The position numbers and the translations under genes are program-made. A stretch of DNA of 64,000 nt, from NCBI RefSeq assembly GCF_004339465.1, contig NZ_SMFY01000002.1, positions 186,001 through 250,000 on the forward strand. The letters are read 5' to 3'. This document shows positions 35,047 to 44,264 of the stretch, in pieces (the first letter of the stretch is position 1; every line of letters begins with the position of its first letter). The notes under the pieces are model-generated. The model did no database searches, was not told the origin of the DNA, and saw nothing but the letters and a program-made list of their open reading frames with translations. This DNA is from Ancylobacter aquaticus. GTDB lineage: Bacteria; Pseudomonadota; Alphaproteobacteria; Rhizobiales; Xanthobacteraceae.

Positions 35047-35332
35047 TGCCTCCAGCGGCGAAGTACTCGGCGATGGCCTGTGTTTCCTCATCGGTGAAAC
35101 CCTTGGCAATGCGCGCCATCACGGTCGAGCGGCGTTCGCCCGAGCGGAACGCCGCCATCTGCGCCGCGATCTGCTCGGCCGGCTGCCCGTTGAGGCTTGG
35201 CACCGGCCCATTGGTTGCGGTGCGCGGATGACAGCCGGAGCACGAGGCCGCCCCGCGCGGGGGCGCGGCCTCCGCCGGCGCAGCGGAGATGAAAAGCCAC
35301 AGCGCCGGCAGCATGAAATGAAACAGGCGCAT
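35027..35332 (-). CDS. small monohaem cytochrome c
   Basis: The 101-aa product has a signal peptide (FMLPALWLFISAAPAEAA) and one haem site CSGCH (31-35). The segments SLNGQPAEQIAAQMAAFRSGERR and MARIAKGFTDEETQAIAEYF match FccA-type class I cytochromes. It lies between the molybdenum hydroxylase and the sulfide dehydrogenase flavoprotein, sharing bases with both genes, so it could carry electrons from either. Its resemblance to FccA suggests the flavoprotein; hydroxylases of this type also use a c-type cytochrome. Confidence 0.9.
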   Translation of the reverse strand: MRLFHFMLPALWLFISAAPAEAAPPRGAASCSGCHPRTATNGPVPSLNGQPAEQIAAQMAAFRSGERRSTVMARIAKGFTDEETQAIAEYFAAGGNAPAQP

Positions 35333-37524
35333 CACGCAAGCTCGTGGTTCTTCAGCGGCATGGTGCGGTAGCGCTTGCCGGTGGCGGCAAACAGCGCGTT
35401 GAGCACCGCCGGGGCGGCGACGGCAATGGTGGGCTCGCCCACCCCGCCCCAGAAGCCGCCGGAGGGCAGCATGATGGTTTCCACGGCGGGCATCTGCGCC
35501 ATGCGCAGCACCTCGTAGGTGTCGAAGTTCTCCTCCTCCATCCGTCCGCCGGCCAGCGTGCATTCGCCATAGAGGCAGGCCGAGAGGCCGTAGACGAAGG
35601 ACCCCTCGACCTGCCGCTCGACCTGCGCCGGGTTTACCACATGGCCGGGATCGGTGGCGGCGACGATGCGGTGGATCTTCAGCTCGCCGTTCTCCACCGA
35701 CACTTCGGCGGCGGCAGCGACATAGGAGCCGAAACCCATGATCTGGCCGAGACCGCGAAAGCGCCCTTCAGCCGGCGGCGTGTCCCAGCCGATTCCGTTC
35801 GCCGCGGCTTCCAGCACCGCGAGATGCTTGGGATGGTTCGCCATCAGCTTGCGGCGGAAAGCGAGCGGCTCGGCGCCTGCGGCATGGGCCAGTTCGTCGA
35901 TGAAGCATTCGACATAGATTGCGTTCTGGTTGAGGTTCACCCCGCGCCAGAAGCCGGGCGGCACCGGCGGGTTGCGCATGGCGTGGTCGATCAGGAGGTT
36001 CGGCACGGTATAGGCGAGGTGACCCTCCGGCAGCTTCGCCGTCAGCCCCTGGAACACCACCGGGTCCATGCCGCCCTGCATACCTTCCGGCCGCACTGCC
36101 GCGAGTATCGACTGGCCGGAAATACGCAGGTGCAGCGCCGTGAGATTTCCCTCTGCGTCCAGCGCCCCGGTGAGCTTGGCCTGTGTGGTCGGGTGATAGG
36201 CGCCGTGCAGCATGTCCTCCTCACGCGTCCACAGCAGCTTGACCGGGGTGCCCGGCATCTGCTTGGCGATGCTGACCGACTGGCGGACATAGTCCTGGAA
36301 ATTGCCGCGCCGCCCGAAGCCACCGCCGAGATGGATCTTGTACACTTCGCACTGGCCGACCGGCAGGCCGGCCGCCTCGGCGACGGCGGCGAGGCTGGCT
36401 TCGCCGTTTTGGGTGGGCACCCACACCTCGCATTTGTCAGCGGTATAGAGCGCGGTGGAATTCATCGGCTCCATGGTGGCGTGGTTCTGGTAGGGATAGG
36501 CATAGGTGGCGGTGATCACCTTGCCGCCGGCGGCCGACACGCGGGCAAACTCGGCCTTGGCATCGCCCTGGCTGTTGCCGATGAACGCCTCTTCGGCCTC
36601 AAGCCCTTCCGCCAGCATCGCCCGGATATCCGCGCTGCTCAGGTCCTTGTTGGGACCCTCGTCCCAAATGATCGGCAGCGCGTCGAGCGCGGTCTTGGCG
36701 CGCCACCAAGTGTCGGCGACAACGGCGACGGAGCGATCGTCGACCTTCACCACCTTCTTCACGCCCGGCATTTTTTCAACCGCCGACGCATCGAAGCTAG
36801 TGAGCGTGCCGCCGAAGACGGGGCAGGCCTTGATCGCCGCGTTCAGCATGCCGGGAAGCTGAAGGTCGGCGCCGTAAACCTGCTTGCCGGTGAGCTTCTC
36901 CACCGTGTCGAGGCGCGGCAGCGGCTTGCCGGCGATCTTCCAGTCCTTCGGGTCCTTGAGCGTCACCTCGGCCGGCGGCGTCTGGCGCCCGGCAGCTTCC
37001 GACACCTCGCCGAAGCGCAGGGTGCGCCCGCTGGGGCCATGGGTGATGACGCTGTTGGCTGCCGTGCACTCACTGGGGGGCACGCCCCACTGCTCAGCCG
37101 CCGCAGCCACCAGCATGTGGCGGGCCGCGGCGCCACCCTTGCGGACATAGTCATGCGAATCGCGGATGCCCCGGCTGCCGCCGGTGGAGTAGCTGCCCCA
37201 GACGCGGTCGCGCTTCAGGTTCTCTCCCGGCGTCGGGTATTCGGTCGTGACCTTCGACCAATCGCCTTCGAGCTCTTCGACGACCAACTGGGCGAGGCCG
37301 GTGAGCGTGCCCTGCCCCATTTCCGAGCGGGCGATGCGGATAACGATCGTGTCGTCCGGCTTAACCACCACCCAGGCATTGATCTCGGGCGGCAGCGTCG
37401 CGGCAGTGTCCTGCGCCAGTGCCGGCGCTATGAACGGGATATGGAAGCCGAGCGACAGGCCGCCGAGCGAGGCGGCCGAGCCGACGATGAAATTCCGGCG
37501 CGAGACCGACTGAACAATGCTCAT
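35332..37524 (-). CDS. molybdopterin-binding subunit of an isoquinoline/aldehyde-type periplasmic oxidoreductase (IorB-like, copy 1)
   Basis: The 730-aa protein carries a Tat signal (VSRRNFIVGSAASLGG) and belongs to the xanthine-dehydrogenase-family molybdenum hydroxylases of the IorB type. Family blocks seen are RSEMGQGTLTGLAQLVVEEL, YQNHATMEPMNSTA, HLGGGFGRRGNFQDY and, near the end, WGGVGEPTIAVAAPAV, whose Glu is the catalytic base. It forms an enzyme with the 2Fe-2S subunit twelve bases upstream and acts in the periplasm on aldehydes or N-heterocycles. Unusually, its stop overlaps a cytochrome gene that leads into FCSD and sox genes in one operon. Confidence 0.93.
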   Translation of the reverse strand: MSIVQSVSRRNFIVGSAASLGGLSLGFHIPFIAPALAQDTAATLPPEINAWVVVKPDDTIVIRIARSEMGQGTLTGLAQLVVEELEGDWSKVTTEYPTPGENLKRDRVWGSYSTGGSRGIRDSHDYVRKGGAAARHMLVAAAAEQWGVPPSECTAANSVITHGPSGRTLRFGEVSEAAGRQTPPAEVTLKDPKDWKIAGKPLPRLDTVEKLTGKQVYGADLQLPGMLNAAIKACPVFGGTLTSFDASAVEKMPGVKKVVKVDDRSVAVVADTWWRAKTALDALPIIWDEGPNKDLSSADIRAMLAEGLEAEEAFIGNSQGDAKAEFARVSAAGGKVITATYAYPYQNHATMEPMNSTALYTADKCEVWVPTQNGEASLAAVAEAAGLPVGQCEVYKIHLGGGFGRRGNFQDYVRQSVSIAKQMPGTPVKLLWTREEDMLHGAYHPTTQAKLTGALDAEGNLTALHLRISGQSILAAVRPEGMQGGMDPVVFQGLTAKLPEGHLAYTVPNLLIDHAMRNPPVPPGFWRGVNLNQNAIYVECFIDELAHAAGAEPLAFRRKLMANHPKHLAVLEAAANGIGWDTPPAEGRFRGLGQIMGFGSYVAAAAEVSVENGELKIHRIVAATDPGHVVNPAQVERQVEGSFVYGLSACLYGECTLAGGRMEEENFDTYEVLRMAQMPAVETIMLPSGGFWGGVGEPTIAVAAPAVLNALFAATGKRYRTMPLKNHELA

Positions 37525-37535
37525 GGCGCTCTCCC

Positions 37536-37994
37536 TCAGCCGGCTTTGCCGTCGGCTGCCATATGGATGGCAGCGCGGACGCGGTTATAGGTGCCGCAGC
37601 GGCAGATATTGGTGATCTCGGCGTTGACGTCGTCGTCGCTCGGCTTGGGGTTGGTCTCAAGCAGGCTCGCCACCGCCATGATCATGCCGGTCTGGCAGTA
37701 GCCGCACTGGGGAACCTCGAGCGCGAGCCACGCCTTCTGCACCGGGTGCGAGCCATCGGGCGACAGGCCCTCGATGGTGACGATCTTCTGGGTGGGCTCG
37801 ATGGCCGAGAGCGGCATCACGCAGGAACGTGTCGCTACCCCGTCAATATGCACGGTGCAGGCGCCGCATATGGCAATGCCGCAGCCGAACTTGGTGCCGG
37901 TAAGGCCAACCTGCTCGCGAAGCACCCAGAGAAGCGGCGTATCGGGCTCGGCCTCGATGTTGTGCGTCTGCCCGTTGACGGTGAGCTGGACCAT
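37536..37994 (-). CDS. 2Fe-2S subunit of the same molybdenum hydroxylase (IorA-like, copy 1)
   Basis: The 152-aa protein holds both 2Fe-2S clusters of this family: the ferredoxin-type [18 protein letters not shown] and the helical [11 protein letters not shown] with [12 protein letters not shown]. It transfers electrons from the molybdenum centre. No signal peptide is seen, so it should be co-exported with the Tat-targeted large subunit. ATG at 37994 is the start; the open frame continues upstream only through Arg-rich sequence. First gene of the eight-gene operon that ends with soxA. Confidence 0.95.
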   Translation of the reverse strand: MVQLTVNGQTHNIEAEPDTPLLWVLREQVGLTGTKFGCGIAICGACTVHIDGVATRSCVMPLSAIEPTQKIVTIEGLSPDGSHPVQKAWLALEVPQCGYCQTGMIMAVASLLETNPKPSDDDVNAEITNICRCGTYNRVRAAIHMAADGKAG

Positions 37995-38215
37995 GGTGGA
38001 CTCCCGGCTGGAGAAACGGTGCATGCCGCGCGGGCCGCAAGCATGAGAACTCCCGGCGACAGGGCGGCTGGCGTTGTTCGACCGATGAACGCTAGGGAAG
38101 CGCTGTCGCAGAAGCGTGCCGCGCGCGGGTCTTATTGTCGCGAGCTGTCGCAGGGGCAGCCCTTGATAAGAATTGATACAAAGTGGGGCGCCAAGCGACG
38201 AGCGCCCCACCGCTC
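37995..38215. other. promoter region of the molybdenum hydroxylase/sox operon
   Basis: A 221-base gap before the first operon gene and after the convergent-strand end of the epimerase-like gene. The sequence near 38160-38185 (CCTTGATAAGAATTGATACAAAG in outline) is AT-richer than the surroundings and could hold the promoter of the operon or the 3' end of the neighbour. No repeat or small gene seen. Confidence 0.3.
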
Positions 38216-39121
38216 TCAATGCGCGCCGACCGGGAAATAACCCGCTTGCCCGATGTCGGTCAGAAGGTCCGGCCCGGTTGGCTGCCACCCCAGAAGGCGC
38301 CGGGTCCGTTCACTGGCGGCCGGCTCGTCGAGCGCTGTGAAGCGGGCGAACCAGCCGAAATGCTCGCGCGCTTCGTCCGGGCTCAGCGACACGCAGGGGA
38401 GGTCGAGTCCGGCCGCGATGGCCTGCGCGATCTCCCGGAAGGGGATGCCCAGTTCGCCCGCCGCATGGAAGGTCTCGGCGCTCGGGCCGCGCTCGATGGC
38501 GAGGCGGAAGGCGCGGGCGGCGTCGGCGACATGCACGGCCGGCCAGGCGTTGGTGCCCTGGCCGATATAGGCGGAGCGGCCCTTTTCCCGCGCCATGTCG
38601 ATCAGCATGGGCACGAATCCGTGGTCGCCCCTTCCGTGAACGGATGGCGGCAGGCGCATGATTGCGGTGGGGATACCACGGGCAGAAAGCGTGCGTGCCG
38701 CCATGTCGGACGCGCGCGGATAGAGATCGGACGGCGGCGGGGCGACGTCGTTTTCCGTCACGGGGTTTCCGGCGACTGCCAGACCGGCTAGCCCGGCGGT
38801 GACGATGAACGCCTTGCCCGTCCCCTCGATCGCAGCGCCGACCGCCTCGATGGCCGCGCGATCAATCGCACAGGCCTGCGCATAGCGCGCGAAATCGTGG
38901 ATGAAGCCGGTGTGGATGATCGCATCGCAGCTCCGCGCGCCCTCGCGCAGCGTTTCCGGTGCCTCCAGTTCGCCACGAAGAACCTCCGCACCCGCTTGCC
39001 GGAGTCCGTCCGCGCTCCGGTCGGAGCGGGCCAGCCCCAAAACCCCGTGCCCGTTCGCCAGAAGTTCCGCCGTCACGGCCGAGCCGACAAAGCCGGTCGC
39101 GCCGGTCACAAATACTTGCAT
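38216..39121 (-). CDS. NAD-dependent epimerase/dehydratase-family (extended SDR) oxidoreductase
   Basis: A 301-aa protein with the atypical extended-SDR nucleotide motif [19 protein letters not shown] and [14 protein letters not shown]. Late segments [19 protein letters not shown] and [17 protein letters not shown] are typical of the group often annotated as NAD(P)-dependent oxidoreductases next to MmyB-type regulators. The catalytic Tyr-x-x-x-Lys is not classical: the area reads [12 protein letters not shown]. It is transcribed divergently from the XRE-family regulator at 39200, which probably controls it. Confidence 0.88.
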   Translation of the reverse strand: MQVFVTGATGFVGSAVTAELLANGHGVLGLARSDRSADGLRQAGAEVLRGELEAPETLREGARSCDAIIHTGFIHDFARYAQACAIDRAAIEAVGAAIEGTGKAFIVTAGLAGLAVAGNPVTENDVAPPPSDLYPRASDMAARTLSARGIPTAIMRLPPSVHGRGDHGFVPMLIDMAREKGRSAYIGQGTNAWPAVHVADAARAFRLAIERGPSAETFHAAGELGIPFREIAQAIAAGLDLPCVSLSPDEAREHFGWFARFTALDEPAASERTRRLLGWQPTGPDLLTDIGQAGYFPVGAH

Positions 39122-39199
39122 GACTATTCTCCTTCTTGTCGGCGAGGAGAATAAGAGCCAAACTATATCCAGTTAAATGAGTGACTTTATACAGGTATA

Positions 39200-40036
39200 A
39201 TGTCTAACATGCTGCACGATGATGGTGCCACGCACCGGCTTGGCGCGTTCCTCAGGGACCGTCGACAGCGGCTCGACGCGGCCGCGCTCGGTTTTGGCGG
39301 TCGCCGGCGGACACCGGGCCTGCGGCGCGAGGAAGTGGCGCAGCGCGCCCATATCAGCACCACCTGGTACACATGGCTGGAGCAGGGGCGCGGCGGGGCT
39401 CCCTCGCCGCGCGTGCTGGATAGTCTTGCCCGTGCGCTGATGATGACCGAGGCGGAGCGGGAGCACCTGTTTCTGGTGGGCATCGGTCATCGTCCCAAGG
39501 CGCACGCCCCCGCGCAGGAGGGCATTTCGGGGCGGCTGCAGCGCTTTCTCGACGCCATGCCGACGATCCCGGCCACCGTTGCGACCGCCACCTGGGACAT
39601 CATCGGCTGGAACCGCGCGGCGCGGCTCGCTCTCGCCGACTACGAGGCGATGGCGCCGGAGGAGCGCAACATCCTGCGGCGGATGTTCCTCGACCCTGTC
39701 ACCCGCGCGGCCCAGACCGACTGGGAGGCCGTGGCCCGCTTCCTGGTCGCGACGTTTCGCGCCGAGACCGCGCGGGCCGGCGCCGACGAGCGCGCGGGGG
39801 AACTCGTCACCGAACTCTCAGCCGGAAGCGCCGATTTCGCCCGCCTGTGGGGCGAGAACGACGTGCAGATGACCGGGGAGGGCGCGAAGACGCTACGCCA
39901 CGCGCTGGTGGGTGAGATCACCTTCGAGTTCTCGTCCTTCGCCATTGATGGCAGGCCGGACCTTCGGCTGATGGCCTATGTGCCCGCAACGGCCGTCGAC
40001 ATTGAGAAAATGAGCCGACTTTGCTGCGTCTCTTAG
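39200..40036 (+). CDS. XRE-family regulator with MmyB-like ligand-binding domain
   Basis: The 278-aa protein has an N-terminal helix-turn-helix (TPGLRREEVAQRAHISTTWYTWLEQGR, key Leu-Arg-Arg-Glu-Glu-Val) and a C-terminal MmyB-type PAS-like domain that includes TWDIIGWNRAARLALADY and NILRRMFLDP. Such regulators usually repress a divergent oxidoreductase gene and respond to a small lipid-like ligand. The 78-base divergent gap to the epimerase-like gene is AT-rich, with TATATCC and TATACAGGTATAAT segments suited to a promoter and operator. Confidence 0.92.
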   Translation: MSNMLHDDGATHRLGAFLRDRRQRLDAAALGFGGRRRTPGLRREEVAQRAHISTTWYTWLEQGRGGAPSPRVLDSLARALMMTEAEREHLFLVGIGHRPKAHAPAQEGISGRLQRFLDAMPTIPATVATATWDIIGWNRAARLALADYEAMAPEERNILRRMFLDPVTRAAQTDWEAVARFLVATFRAETARAGADERAGELVTELSAGSADFARLWGENDVQMTGEGAKTLRHALVGEITFEFSSFAIDGRPDLRLMAYVPATAVDIEKMSRLCCVS

Positions 40037-40116
40037 TTGCGTTTCGTCAATCCCGTCTGCATCACTAGAGAACTCATTTGCCGGCTCTCTATCAACAGGA
40101 CCAGCTCTGGAACGCC

Positions 40117-41043
40117 ATGGATCCGCTCTCTGACGTCCTCTCTCTGCTGAAGCCCCATGCCTATGTTTCCTCCGGTTTCGAGGCCGGGGGCGACTGGGCG
40201 GTGCAGTTCGGCGACCAGAGTGCGCTGATCAAGTGTTACGCCGTCGTCTCCGGCGGCGGCTGGCTCACCGTCGAGGGGGTGAGCGAGCCGGTGCGGCTTG
40301 AGACCGGCGAGTGTTTCGTGCTGCCGAGAGGCCGCCCGTTCCGAATGGGCAGCTGCCTCACTCTGGCGGCCACACCCTCTCGCGAGATATTCCCGCCTGC
40401 CCGGAATGGCGGAGTGGTGAAGCTGAATGGCGGCGGCGGATTCGCCCTTGTCGGCAGCCGTTTCGGCGTCAGTGGCCACCATGCCGACATGCTGCTCGGG
40501 TTGCTGCCGCCGATTGTCCATATCACCGGGCAGGCGGGACAGACGGCGCTGCGCTGGTCGGTTGAGGAAATGATGAAGGAGTTGCGCGAGCGCCAGGCCG
40601 GCAACGCGCTGGTGCTCCAGCATCTCGCCCATATGATGCTGGTGCAGGCGCTTCGCGTGCATCTGGAGGCCGGCGCCGGCGTCGGCTGGCTGTCCGCGCT
40701 GGCGGACCGGCAGCTTGGGGCGGCGATCCGGGCGATCCACGCCGATCCCGCCCATGGCTGGACCCTGCAGGATCTGGCTGAGCGGTCCGGCATGTCACGC
40801 ACGACCTTCGCGCTGCGGTTCCGGGAGAACGTGGGCGAGCCACCGATGCAATATGTCGCCCGCTGGCGCATGCTGCTCGCCGGAGATCGGCTGGAGAATA
40901 GCGGCGATCCCATCGGGGTGATCGCGCTGGCGCTGGGCTATGAATCGGAAAGCGCCTTCAGCACCGCGTTCAAGCGGGTCATGGGCTGTTCGCCACGCCA
41001 TTATGGGCGCATGTCCCGGGCCGTTACCCGAGCGGCGGAATAG
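40117..41043 (+). CDS. AraC-family transcriptional regulator with cupin domain
   Basis: The 308-aa regulator has an N-terminal cupin-type sensor (AraC_binding_2-like; LETGECFVLPRGRPFRMGS) and a C-terminal double helix-turn-helix (DLAERSGMSRTTFALRFRENVGEPPMQYVARWRM and IALALGYESESAFSTAFKRVMGCSPRHYG). I chose the ATG at 40117; a TTG at 40078 is also in frame. The 3' end overlaps the convergent xdhC-like gene by 43 bases. Regulators of this class often control nearby oxidoreductase genes; the second molybdenum hydroxylase set is the nearest candidate. Confidence 0.92.
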   Translation: MDPLSDVLSLLKPHAYVSSGFEAGGDWAVQFGDQSALIKCYAVVSGGGWLTVEGVSEPVRLETGECFVLPRGRPFRMGSCLTLAATPSREIFPPARNGGVVKLNGGGGFALVGSRFGVSGHHADMLLGLLPPIVHITGQAGQTALRWSVEEMMKELRERQAGNALVLQHLAHMMLVQALRVHLEAGAGVGWLSALADRQLGAAIRAIHADPAHGWTLQDLAERSGMSRTTFALRFRENVGEPPMQYVARWRMLLAGDRLENSGDPIGVIALALGYESESAFSTAFKRVMGCSPRHYGRMSRAVTRAAE

Positions 41044-41999
41044 CGGCGCGCAACCGGTGGAGGATCAAGCGAGACGAGAGACGGAAACTGCCTCTGCTCG
41101 GCTTCCATGATTTCCGCGAGGATCGACACCGCAATGGCATGGGCGCTCTTCGTGCCATGGAACAACCCGGCCGGTCCGCGTATGCGCGCCACCTCCGCCG
41201 CGCTGAATCCCGCGTTGAGCAGGCGTTGGCGGCGCGCCGCATGCACCATCCGGCTGCCCTGCGCGCCAATGTAGAAGGCTTCGCTCGCCAATGCGGCCGC
41301 GAGGAACTCGTATTCCCATTCGTGATCGTGGAACATCAGGACAAAAGCGGTGCGCGCATCCGCTGCGAACTCCTCGGCATGGCCGGTACTGTGGATGGGC
41401 CGGGCGAGCACCCCGTCCCGGGCGCAGGCCGCGCGCGTCGGCGCGTCTGGCGAGAGCAACTCGGTCTCGAAGCCACTGACCTTGCCTAACAGCAGGAGTT
41501 GAGCCGCTGCGGGGCCGACCCCGGCCACAATAAGCCGCCGGTTCGGGCGGTAGTGCCGCGTCAGCATCAGGCCCTGCTCGCCCGGGGCCGGACCGATTTC
41601 AACCGTGCTCTCCTCGCGAGCCAGATACGCCTGTTCCAGTTTCTCCAGCCGGGCGATGGTCGCCGTGACGTCGAAATAAAGCGCGATCGCGCTGCCACAG
41701 GGCAACTGGATATCGAGATATTGCGAGTCCTTGCCATACCGGACGAGACGGTTGGCGCCGGCTTCCATCGCCTCGATCGCCTCGGTTATCACGGCACGTT
41801 CAAGGCAGCCCCCCGAGAGATAGCCGACGGCTTCGCCGGCTTCGGTGACGGCCATCTGGGCGCCGAGCTGGCGCGGGGCGGCGCCATCGATTGAGAAGAG
41901 CGTGACAATCGCGACACGCTTGCCCTCGCGCAGGCGCGCAAGGGCGAAGTCGATGACTTGATCGGCGAAGGGGTCCCAGCTACCATCGGGCCTCTGCAT
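41001..41999 (-). CDS. XdhC-family molybdenum cofactor maturation protein
   Basis: A 332-aa XdhC/CoxI-family protein: N-terminal RVAIVTLFSIDGAAPRQLGAQMAV, YLSGGCLERAVI with the conserved Cys, LPCGSAIALYF, and a C-terminal Rossmann domain with LIVAGVGPAAAQLLLLG and FVLMFHDHEWEYEFL. Family members insert the sulfurated molybdenum cofactor into xanthine-dehydrogenase-type enzymes. It follows the second molybdopterin subunit on the same strand with a 42-base gap, so it should serve that enzyme and possibly copy 1. Confidence 0.93.
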   Translation of the reverse strand: MQRPDGSWDPFADQVIDFALARLREGKRVAIVTLFSIDGAAPRQLGAQMAVTEAGEAVGYLSGGCLERAVITEAIEAMEAGANRLVRYGKDSQYLDIQLPCGSAIALYFDVTATIARLEKLEQAYLAREESTVEIGPAPGEQGLMLTRHYRPNRRLIVAGVGPAAAQLLLLGKVSGFETELLSPDAPTRAACARDGVLARPIHSTGHAEEFAADARTAFVLMFHDHEWEYEFLAAALASEAFYIGAQGSRMVHAARRQRLLNAGFSAAEVARIRGPAGLFHGTKSAHAIAVSILAEIMEAEQRQFPSLVSLDPPPVARRYSAARVTARDMRP

Positions 42000-42041
42000 G
42001 GATTGGTTCCCTGAATATGTAAGAAAGGGTCGCCGGTCTTC

Positions 42042-44261
42042 TCATCCAGCGAGCGCCGCCTTCACCCGTTCCGGCAGGAACGGGTAGTGGCGCAGCCGCA
42101 CCCCGCCAGTGAGGCGGGCCACGGCATTGGCGATGGCCGGCCCGATTGGCGGCAGGCCGACTTCGCCGATGCCGGCCGGCTTGTTCTCCGGCGTCGGCGT
42201 CACCTCGACATGGATGCGCGGCATCTCCGACATGCGCAGGAGGCGGTAGGTGTCGAAGTTGGTTTCCTGCACCTCGCCCGCCACGATGTTGATCTGCTCA
42301 TAGAGCGCGTGGCTGATGCCGAAGAGGATGGCGCCGGCGACCTGCGCCTCGATGTTGCGCGGCTGGATGGCGACGCCGGGATCGACCACGCACCACACCT
42401 CGTGCAGGCGGATCTCTCCGCTTTCGCGGTCGAGTGAGACTTCCGCGACCTCGGCGCAATGCCCGCCGAAGGCGTCGGTATAGGCAAGGCCCAGCGCGCG
42501 GTCTTCACGCGGCCGCTTCCAGTCCGCCATAGCGGCCACCGCCTCAATCACCTTCTGCGCGCGCGGCTGGCCGTTCAGAAGCTCAAGTCGTAGCGCCACG
42601 GGGTCGACGCCCCGCGCGGCCGCCACCTCGTCGATCATGCACTCCACGCCGAAATTGTTCTGGCCATAGCCGACGGCACGCCAGAAGCCGACATCGCGCC
42701 CGCTGTCCTGCCGGATGTATTCCACCAGATGCGCGGGGACGCGATAATTGAAGGTCGTCCCGTCCGTGACGACAGTGTCGAGCCCGCCATCACCCTTGAA
42801 CATCTCCGGCATGGTGCGCGCGAAGATCGAGTCCGCGACCACGCGGTGACGCCATCCGACGATGTTGCCCGCGCCATCGACGCCCACCTCGACATGCTGC
42901 GCCGCAAGCGGCCTGTACTTGCCGTGCCGGACGTCGTCCTCGCGGCTCCAGACCACCTTCACCGGCTGGCCCTCGACCTCTTTGGCGAGCAGCACCGCGT
43001 CGGTGATGAAATCGTCCTCGGCCCGGCGGCCGAAACCACCGCCGATAAGGGTCGTGTGGACCTTCACCTTGTCTGGGCTCGTGCCCGCCGCCTCGGCGGC
43101 GAAGCGCTGCGTCGCCGTCGGCCCCTGCGTCGGTGCCCACACTTCTACCGTGTCGCCCGTCACCAGCGCCGTCGCGTTCATCGGTTCCAGGGTGGCATGG
43201 TGGACGAGATCGGTCAGGTAGTCAGCGACGATCACCCGCGTGGCGCCGGCGATGGCGGCCGGCGCAATTCCCTCCGCGCGCGCCGGCACGCCGGGCTGGG
43301 CGAGGTCGCGGCCGACTTCGCGGTAGGCCTGTGCCAACGACGCGCTGTCATAGGTACGGACCCGCGAAGAATTGCTCCAGCTGACGACCAGCGCCTCCCT
43401 GGCCCGCCGGACGGCATCGGTGCTCTCGCCGATGATCCCGACGCCATAGGCCAGCGTGACGATGCGCGTGACGCCCTTAACCGCCTTCGCGGCCGCATCG
43501 TCGATGCGCTCGGGACGCTCGCCGGGCACAGGCGGACGGAGCACGACGCCGTGCAGCATGTCCGGCAGATCCACATCGATGCCGAACTGCGCCGTGCCGT
43601 TGACCTTGGAGGGCACATCGACACGATCCACGTCGTGGCGGCCGATATAGCGCCATTGGCTCGCGGGCTTGAGATCCGCCTCGGTCGCCTGCGGCAGCGG
43701 ATCGGGCAGCGACCCCGTTGCCGCGATCTCGCCATAGGAAAGCGCGCGCCCGCTGCCGGCATGCACAACGCGGCCGGGCTCGGTCGTGAGTTCGCCCACC
43801 GGCACGCCAAGCTGCGCGGCGGCGATGGCGAGAAGAACCTTGCGGGTCTGCGCGCCTGCAAGGCGCAGCAATTGGTAATAGCCGCGCACCGTTTCGCTGC
43901 CGCCGGTCAACTGGATGCCGTAGAATCCCGGATTGCCGTACCTCTCGGCATCGGAAGGGGCCTGCACGACCCGAACCTTCGACCAGTCGGCGTCCATGTC
44001 CTCGGCGATCAGCAGGGGCAGGGCGGTCTTCACCCCCTGACCCATCTCGGCTGCGGGAGATACGAGGCTAATCGTGCCGTCCGGGGCGATCGTCACCCAC
44101 GCATTGGGCACTAGGCCCCCGGCCGCTGCCTGAGCGACCTCCGGCGCCAGCAGAAGCGCAGGGGCGCTGGCAAAGGCCACGGCGATGCCGGCGCCACCCA
44201 GGGTGACGAGGAAGCTGCGCCGTGACAGGGCGGTCGTGCGGGGCTGGAGATGTGGCGTCAT
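42042..44261 (-). CDS. molybdopterin-binding subunit of an isoquinoline/aldehyde-type oxidoreductase (IorB-like, copy 2)
   Basis: The 739-aa protein begins with a Tat signal (LSRRSFLVTLGGAGIAVAFA) and has the same blocks as copy 1 in diverged form: SPAAEMGQGVKTALPLLIAED, HHATLEPMNATALVTGD, LIGGGFGRRAEDDF and the catalytic-Glu motif AGIGEVGLPPIGPAIANAV. It differs enough from copy 1 to be an old paralogue with its own substrate. It pairs with the 2Fe-2S gene three bases upstream and is followed by xdhC, the standard iorA-iorB-xdhC order. Confidence 0.93.
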   Translation of the reverse strand: MTPHLQPRTTALSRRSFLVTLGGAGIAVAFASAPALLLAPEVAQAAAGGLVPNAWVTIAPDGTISLVSPAAEMGQGVKTALPLLIAEDMDADWSKVRVVQAPSDAERYGNPGFYGIQLTGGSETVRGYYQLLRLAGAQTRKVLLAIAAAQLGVPVGELTTEPGRVVHAGSGRALSYGEIAATGSLPDPLPQATEADLKPASQWRYIGRHDVDRVDVPSKVNGTAQFGIDVDLPDMLHGVVLRPPVPGERPERIDDAAAKAVKGVTRIVTLAYGVGIIGESTDAVRRAREALVVSWSNSSRVRTYDSASLAQAYREVGRDLAQPGVPARAEGIAPAAIAGATRVIVADYLTDLVHHATLEPMNATALVTGDTVEVWAPTQGPTATQRFAAEAAGTSPDKVKVHTTLIGGGFGRRAEDDFITDAVLLAKEVEGQPVKVVWSREDDVRHGKYRPLAAQHVEVGVDGAGNIVGWRHRVVADSIFARTMPEMFKGDGGLDTVVTDGTTFNYRVPAHLVEYIRQDSGRDVGFWRAVGYGQNNFGVECMIDEVAAARGVDPVALRLELLNGQPRAQKVIEAVAAMADWKRPREDRALGLAYTDAFGGHCAEVAEVSLDRESGEIRLHEVWCVVDPGVAIQPRNIEAQVAGAILFGISHALYEQINIVAGEVQETNFDTYRLLRMSEMPRIHVEVTPTPENKPAGIGEVGLPPIGPAIANAVARLTGGVRLRHYPFLPERVKAALAG

Positions 44262-44264
44262 GGT

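Noticed and set aside
35344-37590. A 748-aa plus-strand open frame opposite the first molybdopterin subunit
   Set aside because: Antisense to a gene with clear motifs; the composition (His/Arg/Gly-rich) is typical of a shadow frame.
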